From NCBI GenBank assembly GCA_037013495.1, contig CM072812.1, positions 79,219,840 to 79,283,839 on the forward strand: 64,000 bases of DNA. Direction: 5' to 3'. Source of the stretch: Hippophae tibetana (lineage: Eukaryota; Streptophyta; Magnoliopsida; Rosales; Elaeagnaceae). The position numbers were made by a program, and so were the translations under genes. Positions 10,984-22,057 of this stretch are shown here, piece by piece (the first letter of the stretch is position 1; each line of letters begins with the position of its first letter). The notes below the pieces were generated by a model, which saw nothing but the letters and a program-made list of their open reading frames with translations, had not been told where the DNA came from and ran no database searches.

Positions 10984-11828
10984 TGGTGTAAAAAGATAAA
11001 GTTTATAAAAAATAATTGTTGGAAAAGATGAAATTAATAAAAAATTGTAAAGTCTTATCCTTACTTTTTTATATTATTTTAAAGAAGTATAAATAGTTAA
11101 TAATTGTTTATTGTGATTGTCCTTCAAGGGACACCTATTTTTGTAGAAGTGAAGAGAACCTAGACAAATGTGATACCACACGCACGCATCGTTGCCGTCG
11201 TCCGTCCGACCAATTTTTTTTAAGGAAAACTTTTCCACTTACAAAAATGGTTGTTATATATATATATATATTTTCTCAGAAAAACGACCGTTATTTTCTT
11301 TTATCAAGAATATGACCGTTAAATGGTCGTTTGTCTTCTTTATTCAGAAACAAAAATGTTTGTTACTCGTCTTTAATCTGAAAATGGTCGTTACTCTTCA
11401 TCACTCAGAATGACCGTTACGCTCTTAATTCCCAGGCATTACCGTTTTATCATAATTGCCACAAGGTTTCTAAAACCTATAAAAAGAGGGCTTCACCTCT
11501 CAGTTTTAAATACAACAATCTGCAATCTCATCTCCCTACGAAAAACAATTCTCTCTACAATTCTAAGTTCTTTTTTTTAGTTTTCCGAGCAACAAATTTT
11601 CAGGTGTAGCATTCCAGTCTTCATCAGTGTAATGAAGTTCTGAGACAGAGATTAAGATTTTGGGCTGTTTTATCTTGGGGACGACGAGGCTGTGTTTGCT
11701 TGCACAAATTGGGCAGAGCTGCGAAACGTCTTAAAGAGAGCGACCTAGTCCGCGACTCAACCTAAGCAATTACTTTCAAGTTATCGGTAATATTGTTCCT
11801 ACACTGTTATTATAAACTTACCTTAACA
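10984..11828 (+). repeat. copia-1 5' LTR
   Basis: Starts tggtgtaaaaag (tgttagaaaaag in the 3' LTR) and ends ccttaaca. Shorter than the 3' LTR (845 versus 941 bp), mainly because a GC-rich stretch before position 11210 is deleted. Contains TATA-like ctataaaaagagg at about 11478-11490 and tataaatag at about 11089-11097. Confidence 0.95.
11286..11448 (+). promoter_or_regulatory. LTR array of GACCGTTA / GGTCGTTA boxes
   Basis: Within 165 bp upstream of the TATA-like box there are repeated direct and inverted copies of a CCGTT/AACGG core: 11286, 11314, 11325, 11386, 11412 and 11441. The same array is seen in the 3' LTR (about 16610-16805) and in copia-2. AACGG is the core bound by plant MYB factors, including three-repeat MYBs at mitosis-specific elements; this function is inferred from the motif only. 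Confidence 0.5.
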
Positions 11829-11864
11829 ATTTTAAGACGAATTCAATCTGCCATCTCTACTGAA

Positions 11865-14800
11865 ATGCTAACTTCTGATCTAAACAAACCATTCCGTTTT
11901 GAGGGACTACACTTTAAAAGATGGAGACAAAAAATGTTGTTTTTCTTAACCATGAAAAAAGTTGTTTCTACCCTTACTACTGAAAAACCAATACAACCCA
12001 ATCCTCCTACTGAAGCTGCAACTAGGGATTTAGACGCCTAGATTGAAAATGATTTTCTATGCAAAAATTATATTCTTAACGTTTTAGTTGATGACTTGTA
12101 TGATTATTATAACTGTGATAAGTCTGCTAAGGAAATTTGGGAAGCACTTCAAAAGAAATATGACACTGAGAAAGTTGGAACTAAGAAGTATGCTGTTAGT
12201 AGATACATGAAGTTTCAAATGATTGATGACAAATCAGTGGAAGCTCAATCACACGAACTGCAGAAGATAGCACACGAAATAACTTCTGAAGGTATGACTT
12301 TAGATGAACAATTTCAAGTAGCTGTTATAATAGATAAATTACCCCCTGCTTGGAAAGATTTTAAGAATACACTTAGGCATAAAACTAAGGAATTTTCTTT
12401 AGAAAGTATTATAACCCGTTTAAGAATAGAAGAAGAAGCTCGAAAGCAAGACCAAAGAGATGAAATACTCATAGTCTCAAATAACAATACCAATAAGAAA
12501 CCCTCCTCTACAATTCTGAAACCTAAAGGTAGAAATATGAAAACTCATAATCGTAGTAATAATCAAAACCGCAACCACCAAAATAGAAATAGAAATTATC
12601 CTCCCCAGAATAAACCTCAACCCCCCTTAAGGAATAACACATTCATATGTTATAGTTGTAACAGACCTGGCCACTTGGCTAGGAATTTCCAGAACAAGAA
12701 TCGTCCTGCCCCATAGGCGAACCTTACCGAAGATCAACTTATTGCTATGATATCTGAAGTCAATTTTGTTGGTGGATCCGAGGGGTGGTGGGTGGACATC
12801 GGTGCTTCTCGCCATGTCTGTTATGATCGAGACATGTTCAAGTCCTATTCTGATTCTAAGGACAAGAAAGTGTTGTTGGGCGACTCCCACTCCACTAAAG
12901 TTGCTGGTACTGGTGAGGTGGTATTGAAGTTTACCTCTGGAAAGACTGTCATCTTGAAGGATGTCCTGCATACTCCAGAGATGGGAAAGAACTTAGTTTC
13001 AGGCTATCTTCTTAACAAAGCTGGGTTTACTCAAACTATAGGGGCTGACTTATATACTATAACTAAAAATAATATATTTGTTGGGAAAGGGTACGCCACT
13101 GATGGCATGTTTAAATTAAATGTTGAAATCAATAAAACCTCTTCTTCTACTTATATGTTGAGTTCTTTTAATATTTGACATGCTAGACTTTGTCATGTTA
13201 ATAAACGCATAATCAAAAACATGAGTAGCTTAGAACTAATTCCTAAACTATCTTTAAATGATTTTGAAAAATATGATTTTTGTAGTCAAGCTAAAATAAC
13301 CAAAATTTTACATAAATCAGTAGTTAGAGAATCTGAACCTTTAAATTTAATTCATTTTGATATATGTGAACTTGATGGAAATTTAACAAGAAATGAAAAA
13401 TGCTATTTTATAACTTTTATAGATGATTGCTCAGATTACACTTATGTATATCTAATGAAGAATAAAAATGAAGCATTTGATATGTTTAAAATATTTATGA
13501 CTGTGATTGAAAATCAACTTAATAGAAAAATAAAAAGGTTTCGAAGTGATAGAGGCACTGAATATGATTCCAATATCTTCAATGATTTTTATAAAACTCA
13601 TGGAATCATTCATGAAAAAACTGCACCTTATTCTCTTGAAATGAATGGCAAAGCTGAAAGAAAAAATAGAACTTTTACTGAATCAGTTGTAGCAATTTTA
13701 TTAAACTCTGGTGCTGCTTCCCATTGGTGGGGAGAAATTTTATTAACTATTTTTCATATGGTGAAATTTTGAAAAATAAGAAACCTAATTTAACTTATTT
13801 TAAAACTTGGGGTTGTTTAGCCTATGTTAGGATCCATAATCCTAAAAGAAATAAACTTGCTAGTAGAGCATATGAATGTGTATTCATAGGATACATTGTG
13901 AATAGTAAAGCTTATAAATTCTATGATTTAAAAGATCAGGTAGTTATAGAATCAAATGATGGTGACTTCTATGAACATAGGTTTCCCTTTAAATTTAAAA
14001 ATAGTGTGGGCTCGTCTTCTAGTAGTTTACCTATAACTAGAACTAGTGAACAAATTGAAGAATTAAACACTGAAATTAGAAGAAGTAAACGAGCTCGAAC
14101 CCTTAAGGATTTTGGGTCTGATTTTTATGCTTATACCTTAGAGAAAGATCCCCAAACTCTTAAAGAAGCATTATCTTTTTTAGATGCCAACTTATGGGAA
14201 GAAGCCATAAATGATGAAATGGACTCACTTGGGTATAATAAGACTTGGCATTTAGTTTACTTACCTCCTGGTTGCAAACCATTGGATGTAAATGGATACT
14301 AAAAAATAAATTAAAACCCGATGGTACTATTGAAAAATACAAAGCTCGTCTTGTAGTTAAAGGATATAGGCAAAGGGAAAATGTAGATTTATTTGATACA
14401 TTTTCACCAGTTACACGAATAACTTCCATACGTGTACTTTTCTCTCTCGCTGCTATCCATGATTTAGTAGTACATCAAATGGATGTTAAAACTTCTTTCT
14501 TAAATGGTGATTTAGAAGAAGAAATTTATATGGATCAACCTAAAGGTTTTGTTATCCCAGGTCAAGAAAATAAAGTTTGTAAATTAGAGAAATCTCTTTA
14601 TGGTCTAAAACAAGCACCTAAGCAATGACATGAAAAATTTAATAATCTAGTTATCTCACATGGATTCAAAATAAATGAAAGTGACAAATGCATTTATTAT
14701 AAATTAGAAGATAATATTTGCACTATTATATGTTTATATGTGGATGACATGCTTATTTTTGGATCAAATATTTATGTTTTGAATAATGTGAAAATGTTGT

Positions 14801-15687
14801 TAAGAGCTAATTTTGATATGAAAGATCTTGGAGAAGCGAGTGTAATCCTTGGTATAAAAATAACTAGGTCTGAGAAGGGAATTTCTCTAGATCAATCTCA
14901 CTACATTGAGAAGATCTTAAAGAAATATAATTACTTTAACTGTAAACCTGCATGTACTCCTTATGATCCTAGTGTAAATTTGTTTAAGAACACCGGAGAC
15001 GGTGTTAGAAAAACTGAGAATGCGAGCATCATTGGTAGCTTACGTTATGCTACTGATTGCACTAGACCAAACATAGTTTATGTTGTGGGATTACTATGTA
15101 GGTTTACCAGTAGACCTAGTGTAGAGCATTGGAATGCTATTGAAAGGGTTATGAGATACCTTAAGAGAACTATGTACCTTGGGTTACATTATAAAAATTT
15201 TCCCGCTATTTTAGAAGGATACATCGATGCAAATTGGAACACTTTATCAGAAGACTCCAAAGTAACTAGCAGTTATATATTTAACATAGTTGGTGGAGCC
15301 GTTTCTTGGAAGTTTAAGAAACAGACAATATTGGCTCAATCTATAATGGAGTCTAAAATGATAGCACTAGCCACTGCTAGTGAAGAAGCAGGCTGGCTAA
15401 GAAGTCTGTTAGTTGAGATCCCTTTGTGGGAAAGATCGATACTAGCTGTCTTGATCCACATCGATAGTACCGCAGCTATTGCAAAGATTCAGAACCGTTA
15501 CTACAACGGCAAGAGACGACAGATACGTTGTAAGCATAGTATTGTTAGAGAATTTTTCTCTACGGGAGCTATAAGAGTGGATCATGTACGTTCTGATGAA
15601 AATTTGGCAGATCCTTTGACGAAAGGATTACCAAAAGAAAAGGTTTTCAAAACCTCAAAAGGAATGAGATTAATGCCCTTAGAATGA
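11865..15687 (+). pseudogene. copia-1 gag-pol polyprotein, inactivated
   Basis: Gag begins at ATG 11865 (MLTSDLNKPFRFEG). The zinc knuckle CYSCNRPGHLARNF near 12648-12690 has lost its last cysteine to Phe. The protease active site reads WWVDIGASRHVC (Ile where Ser/Thr is usual). The integrase core (13350-13690) keeps both Asp and the Glu. RT has YVDDM at 14737-14751, and RNase H ends with DENLADPLTKGL and TGA at 15685. In-frame stops: TAG 12039, TAG near 12714, TGA at 13176, TGA 14626. Frameshifts: near 13757, where about 40 nt present in copia-2 are missing, and near 14278, a 1-nt loss before IGCKWILKNK. The stops at 12039 and 14626 are shared with copia-2. Confidence 0.9.
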
Positions 15688-16243
15688 AGAGTCACTTATG
15701 ATGGTAACCCAACTTATAGACTGGAGATCCCAAGAAATAAGTTCAAAGGGTAATAACAAGTCATGAAGTGATATGAGATGTATCATGCTATTTTTCAAAT
15801 CCCATTCTATATTGTTAGAAGCATGAAGTCCTGAAGCGATAGAAAAGGATGAGTTAATTGTTAAACTCTTAATGAGTTCTATACTCTATGTGGAGTGGAG
15901 TACATAGCTACAGGAGTACTCTTGATAGACTCACCTATGTGAATGTGGAAGTGTGGCCGCTTCCTATGAATTTTTTTTGGGAAAAATTTACTAGAGCGTT
16001 CACTATATTGGGATACACGTGCATGGCCTTAAAGCACGAGCTTTTAGAACTACACCTTGGAAAGGTTGTGTGTGTGATGATTGTTAGAGATAGAGTTCAA
16101 AACTACGAGTTACTCTAGTATATTCTAAAGCATTAACACTATGCAAAGGTTCAAGTTGATAAACACCTTTTGCTTATGCACAATCTTATAATTGATCGGT
16201 TGCTCGATGAAAATTATTTTTATATAAAATTCAAGTGGGGGAT
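15688..16243 (+). other. copia-1 3' untranslated region and polypurine tract
   Basis: Between the pol stop codon and the 3' LTR lie 556 bp conserved with copia-2 (there split by a solo LTR). A 76-codon open frame at 15888-16118 matches no known domain and is not likely to be coding. The purine tract aagtggggga next to the LTR primes plus-strand synthesis in this family. Confidence 0.7.
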
Positions 16244-17184
16244 TGTTAGAAAAAGATGAAGTTTATAAAAAATGATTGTTGGAAAAGATGAAGTTAATAA
16301 AAAATTGTAAAGCCTTGTCCCACATTACTTTTTACATTATTTTAAAGAGGTATAAATAGTGAAGAGTTGTCTATTGGGATTGGGCCCCAAGGGGCACCCA
16401 CTTTTGTGGAAGGGGAGAGGACCTAGGCAAATGTGATACCACACACACGCGCGCGCCGCCACCGTCGCCGTCTGTCCGACCGGCCGTGCCGTGCCGAGTC
16501 CGAGTGCGTGTGTGTGAGGTGAGGTGGTATTTTATTTTTTGGAAAAATATTTTTTTAAGGAAAACTTTTCCACTTACAAAAATGGTTGTTATATATATAT
16601 TTTTTCTCAGAAAAACAACTGTTATTTTCTTTTATCAAGAATATAACCGTTAAATGGCCGTTTGTCTTCTTTATTCAGAAAAAGAGTCGTTGCTCGTATT
16701 TACTCACAAAAATGTCTGTTACTCGTCTTTAATATGAAAATGGTCGTTACTCTTCATTACTCAGAATGGTTGTTACGCTCTTAATTCCCATACATTACCG
16801 TTTTATCATAATTTCCACACGGTTTCTAAAACCTATAAAAAGAGGGCTTCAGCTCTCAGTTTTAAATACAACAATATGCAATCTCATCTCCCTACGTAAA
16901 ACAATTCTCTCTACAATTCTAAGTTCCTTTTTTTAGTTTTCCGAGGAACAAATTTTCAGGTGTAGCATTCCAGTCTTCATCAATGCAGTGAAGTTCTGAG
17001 ACAGAGATTAAGATTTTGGGTTGTTTTATCCTGGGGATGATGAGGTTGTGTTTGCTTGCACAAATTGGGCAGAGCCACGAAACGTCTTAAAGAGAGCGAC
17101 CTAGTCCACGAATCAACCCAAACAATTACTTTCAAGTTATCGTTAATATTGTTCCTACACTATTATTATAAACTTGCCTCAACA
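16244..17184 (+). repeat. copia-1 3' LTR
   Basis: Starts tgttagaaaaagatg directly after the purine tract and ends cctcaaca before the TSD gctat. Keeps the GC-rich segment (16440-16530) and a cagaaaaagagtcgtt stretch, both lost from the 5' LTR. A TATA-like ctataaaaagagg lies near 16833. Confidence 0.95.
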
Positions 17185-17189
17185 GCTAT

Positions 17190-19327
17190 TAACATAAAGC
17201 TACCTAGACAACAGTAATATTAACAAAAAAAATTAGCTAAAAATGAGAATAGAAATCATTCCTTCGGGATCAAACACAATGATTAAAAAATTAGATTATT
17301 ACAATAAATCTAAATCTTCTAAAAACTCATTCCATTTATTATGGCCAATAGCTCTGACCCTTTATCTTGAGAAAGTGTTCATAGAAGAAGAGCGTGAAAA
17401 AATTCTTGAAAAGAACCATAAACATATTGATGAAAGGAAAAAGAATGACATAAAACAATTAAATAAGGCTAACTCTACGGCACCCCATAACAAATGGGAC
17501 ACAATTTCAACATACTCAATACATAAAGGGCATGACATATCATCCACAATATATCTCTTCTGTCCAAGTGATTGGTTAACTGCAACGCACCATGCAAACA
17601 CTACTAGATAAAATGATAAACCTTTGGAAGAACTCTAAGCTTTCAAATGGATTTCCAAACAAGCTTATCCACACCATTTTACACCTAAACATTCCGTCCA
17701 AGAACATCATAGCTCAATAAATAAGTAGAGTACACAAAAAAAACCTTTATGTGGGGTAAAATGCCAAATAAGTTCATCTTCCAAATGAGGAGCAATTTGG
17801 ATCCTTAGTATCCTATTAACATCATCCGGTTCAAATATCTAATTCATTAGGGAAATCCTTTAATATTCATTATTTGAGTTAATAAGTTGTGTAACTCAAA
17901 GAATCCTCTTAACCCAAGTAAAAATAGGGGGAAAATGGGCAGATTAAGGAGTACTAATAATAAGATCCATGTTAGTGCTAAAATAAACACTTGATTTATG
18001 ATAATTGATAGTTTTCTTGACACAAACTCGTAAGTCCTGAGAATAGACTACAAGTGATTGATCTTCTTTAAAAAAAACTCTGAAAAATATAAAGGAGTCA
18101 TCAGCAAACAAAAGGTGAGAAATTGTTGGACCAGTTCTGCTTACTTTTAACTCACTAATAGTACCTTGTTGCAATTCATGGTATACAATAAAAGAAAGTC
18201 CCTTAGTACAAAGAAGGAACAAAAAAGGTGAAAGTGGGTCCATTTGGTGAATACCTTTACTCGGGTGAAAGAATCCAACTAGCTCCCCATTTAACACAAG
18301 AATAAGTAACAGTGAAAATATAAGCCATAATCTAACGTTTGTAGAAACCCAACCTTTTCATCATAGATTCTAGGAAATTCCACTCTACCCGATCATAGGC
18401 TTTGCTCATATCAAGTTTCAACGCTAAATGTTGTTATTTCCTATGTCTCCTGCACTTGAGGGCATGGAAGAGTTCATAAGCCATCATAACTTTATCACAA
18501 ATTAAGTGACAAGGACAAAAGAACTTTGATTAATACTAATCACTCTTGAGATAATATCCCTCAATCGATTGGCAAGGATCTTAGTAATAACCATATAAAT
18601 CATATTACACAAGCTAATCGGTCTCAATTACCACATATTTTTTGGGGGTTAACTTTTGGAATCAACACTATATGTATAAAGTTAATAGTAGTGGACAAAG
18701 TTCCATAATGAAAAAAAAATTAATAGTATGAACCATATTGTCATGCCTAATATGCCAATACTTCTGAAGAAAAAAAAGATGGGCATGCCATCAGGGCTAG
18801 TGATTTTGAAGGATTTATTTGAAATAAAGCATTTTTTATTTCTTTTATCGAAACTGGCCTAGCCAGGCAATTACTTTGTTCTATAGTGACCTTAGCATCA
18901 ATACTAGATAAATAAAATAAAAGTTTAAATTATTTGGAGATTGGAAAAGTTGTTCAAATTAAGAACAAGCAATCATCTTGATGCCTTTTTTATCTGTAAC
19001 CCAACTCCCATCTGAGTTCTCCAACCCCAACACAGTTGACGTTCGTCTTCGCTACGTTACTTTAGCATGGGAAAAGGTTGTGTTTAGATCCTCAGACCTA
19101 ATCCAGTTCACACAAGATTTACCCTTCCAATACTTTTCTTCCTTCACATACACTCATTTTAGATACGAGTAAACAAATTAGTATTGATTTGAATCAAACA
19201 AATTCTACTTCTCCAACATCAATAGCTGGTCTCGTAACATATGGTACTTTTGTTTAGTAATAAAACTATTATCTCTTTTTTAATTAATGAAAGTATGTTG
19301 ACATTATGCAATTTTTTTCTTAATACG
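17190..19327 (-). pseudogene. LINE ORF2, 3' part: reverse transcriptase and zinc-binding end
   Basis: Minus-strand reading in several frames gives the order expected for a plant L1-type LINE. Around 18960-19150: a pre-RT linker (KGKSCVNWIRSEDLNTTFSH, then RRRTS). Around 18590-18650: NVIYMVITKILANRLRD. Around 18390-18440: [17 protein letters not shown]. At 17944-18297: HQMDPLSPFLFLLC and ISHLLFADDSF, where FADD is the catalytic block. At 17362-17601: a zf-RVT-like end with CPLCIEYVEIVSHLLW. Numerous stops and shifts show it is dead. The 5' part of the same LINE lies beyond 33759, so the Sirevirus-like element inserted into it. No poly(A) end is visible at 17190, so the true 3' end may be lost. 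Confidence 0.8.
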
Positions 19328-20420
19328 TGAAAGAGTCCACGACCTGGTACACAAACAAGGTAAGGAGATACAGACTCTTCACATACTCATCCCCACAAGT
19401 AGCGAAAAGGATAACAACTTAAAACAGAACACTCAATAGTAGTAGTAACAATATAATATCAAATCAGTATATAGCATTCAATAATATATATTATATTATC
19501 AATAGAAAGCATGAAAAACATTTAATGCTTTCTAACAAAAATTTAAACGAAATTATATTTTAACATACATACTTTAAACTCTAATTGTACTAACACAAAA
19601 GTGGATCATGCATAACATATAATATAACGAGATAAACTTACATAGAAACTATATTTATATGGTAATGTCATCAACCAATTTACTAATCAATAAAATAATT
19701 ACAATTATGAAAGAAATATAACCACTATTTACCTCCGTCCAAAATGTCTATTATTGTTCTTGTTTCTTGCTTTTGCAACAACCTAGTTTGACACACAAAT
19801 GTTACTCTACTCCACAACCAACACCACTAGATGTAATGTGACCAGATACCATAGAACAATAATGTGAAAAATAAACTAACACAACTTTGAATACTACTCA
19901 CACAGAGATGTACACATTCACTATATAAAAATAGTTACACTCATTATTCTATGCTTACATGAACATATCACAATTACTAAGAAAATTTCAAAATAATTGG
20001 TGAACATGGAAATCAAATCAATAGAAATTTTAACATAATTTTGACAAAAATTTTGAATTCATTTTGCAATTCATAAATGGGTATTTATAGCACTCAGTTG
20101 GTGGAGAAAAGTGCTAAGAAAATATATTTTTTCGTTTCCAAAAATCCTCTAGTAAAATCCACAAATACCTATACCCGTAATGAATCAAAAAACCACCATT
20201 CAACCTAACATGCATACTAAAAACAACCAATCCCATGGTGTGTGAAAACATACTTTTAATCATAGTATTCCTAACTATGTGTGTGTGCAGCACTAATATA
20301 CAGTAACTAATCTTACATAGAGGAAGACATAACATTGAGTAAAAAGAAACAGACATCGTATTTTGCATATAGAAAGTCAACACACAAAAATAGGGTACAA
20401 TGGGACTTATAATCTGCTCA
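19328..20420 (-). repeat. Sirevirus-like 3' LTR
   Basis: Homologous to 32581-33759: both start tgaaagag on the plus strand and share gataacaac, aacactcaa, agtagtaacaatataat and the gggacttataat end. Followed at 20421-20481 by a short stretch of internal DNA before the first solo LTR. Confidence 0.8.
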
Positions 20421-20486
20421 TTTGGCTTTCTATGTCAAAACACTATACAACTAAATACATACTTATATCCTTCATGAGATGATCAT

Positions 20487-22052
20487 TGATCGACCACACA
20501 CGAAGTGTGTGCAATGAATACGTAAGTATATGTATCGCAACAAGTAATATAATGATAAGAAAAGATCGTTCTCACAGAGATTATTTTATTATAAACTAAT
20601 TTTCAAAACTTAAAAAAATAAAAATTAATTTTTTTTTATTTTTATATTTTAATGAAGCAAAATTAAAATAACTAAAATTAAATTTCACTAATTAATTAAA
20701 TCAAATTTGGTAACTAAAAAGATATATGAGAAAATATCTAGGAATACTTCATCCCCTAATTTTCTAAACATGTGAATCGCTAAAATTTCCTCAATATAAT
20801 TATCAATTAATTATATGATCAATTAAATCTAACTTAGCATGTATTTCTCTCTCAAGTAAACTACACACCATATGGTAATTAATTTAATCACACTCTCATG
20901 CTAATTAAATTACATACTACTCATTAAGTTCATTAATTATGGATCACATACATAAGAATCATACATCTCTGGCTAAAAACTATGCATCTTATTTAACCAA
21001 GACAAACAATTAAATAATTCTCTCAAATCTATTTAATTGCCTCTATAGATAAATTGTTGGCTAAACAATTAATAGCATACAAATCAGATTAAATAATATA
21101 ATTTAATTATATAATTAAATTATAATTATAATTGGGGTAAAATATTAGATCATCACATGGTGAAAATTGGGTTCATAACATCCCTAGATTAATAAATTAT
21201 TACACATAATTGTGTTCATAAAGCTCATATTTTTCATAAAGCAAGACATAAAATTGATAAAAAAAAAGTAGAAAAAGAAATACAATCTCTTGAATTGTAG
21301 TATTAATCTCCTTTTGAATCTCTACTAAAATTGTGTCATCTCTTGATTTTTTTTTTCTCTTTTTTTAGCTCCAAAAAAAACCAAAATTAAATTATGCTAG
21401 TGGAGGCCAATTAGGATTTATGGAGTAATTAGGTGCTTAAATAAAGCTCAGGTGTAATCTGGATCGTCAAATCAGTTTCAAATCAAGGGTTACGATCAAA
21501 ACAAGAAAAATTGATAGTTTCAGTCAATCACATTGCGACACGTGGTAAGGAAAATTCACTGGGCAAATTAAGGAGCGGCGCGTGGTAGGCAAGACCGGTC
21601 AGAGTCAACACTCACTGAGTCAGCGACATATGGTGTGACGTGATTCGTGGAAATGGATGGTATGATGCACAGGTTGAACGCACGTAGCAATGACGTAGAA
21701 ATGACGTAGCAACACCTAGCATGGTGCGTTAACCAATTTCCAAACTCAGATTGAACGTCGTGCTGACACATGGCACACATTTCATCCCCTCACACGCGGC
21801 ATAACGTGATTCACTCTCTGTACTTGCATGACTTGCCCAATCAGGTCCTCTTCCTGCATGGTATGCCACATGAAAGCTCCTTATTGGTCATGCGTTAAAA
21901 ATCCCAAAAAATTCTAAAAATTATATTTTCACCCATTTTCATTAACAAATTATATTTTAATATTTTTGACCGAAAAAATACTATTTATTGAATAAAAAAG
22001 TAAATATTAAGTAAAAACGTGCACTAATGACTTTATTTTCATAGAGTCGTCA
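20487..22052 (+). mobile_element. solo LTR 1 (1566 bp)
   Basis: Starts tgatcgaccaca and ends agagtcgtca, flanked by the exact 5-bp duplication atcat (20482-20486, 22053-22057). Near its start it has the word set tatcgcaacaagtaatataa and atcgttctcacagagatt, typical of a widespread class of large plant LTRs. No internal retrotransposon region or second LTR adjoins it, so it is a solo LTR left by LTR-LTR recombination. Ty3/gypsy origin is likely but not proven. Confidence 0.85.
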
Positions 22053-22057
22053 ATCAT

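Larger units (their letters stand above)
10984..17184 (+). mobile_element. copia-1: complete Ty1/copia element
   Basis: Bounded by LTRs 10984-11828 and 16244-17184 and by the 5-bp duplication gctat (10979-10983 and 17185-17189), so both ends are fixed. The 6.2-kb element encodes Gag, protease, integrase, reverse transcriptase and RNase H in the copia order, all disabled. Copia-2 at 49471-57297 is a relative. No tRNA-Met type primer-binding site follows the left LTR: the sequence there is attttaagacgaattc. The polypurine tract aagtggggga ends at 16243. Confidence 0.95.

Noticed and set aside
11256..11272. AT microsatellites here and at 29990-30006 and 59385-59402
   Set aside because: Short simple repeats common in AT-rich plant DNA, with no sign of function.
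12627..12971. 114-codon minus-strand frame in copia-1
   Set aside because: Shadow of the Gag/protease region on the opposite strand.
15888..16118. Possible envelope-like gene after copia-1 pol
   Set aside because: 76 codons, no transmembrane or envelope feature, and interrupted in copia-2. Better seen as 3' untranslated sequence.
17243..17611. 122-codon open frame on the plus strand
   Set aside because: It is opposite the zinc-binding end of the LINE frame, which has recognisable motifs.
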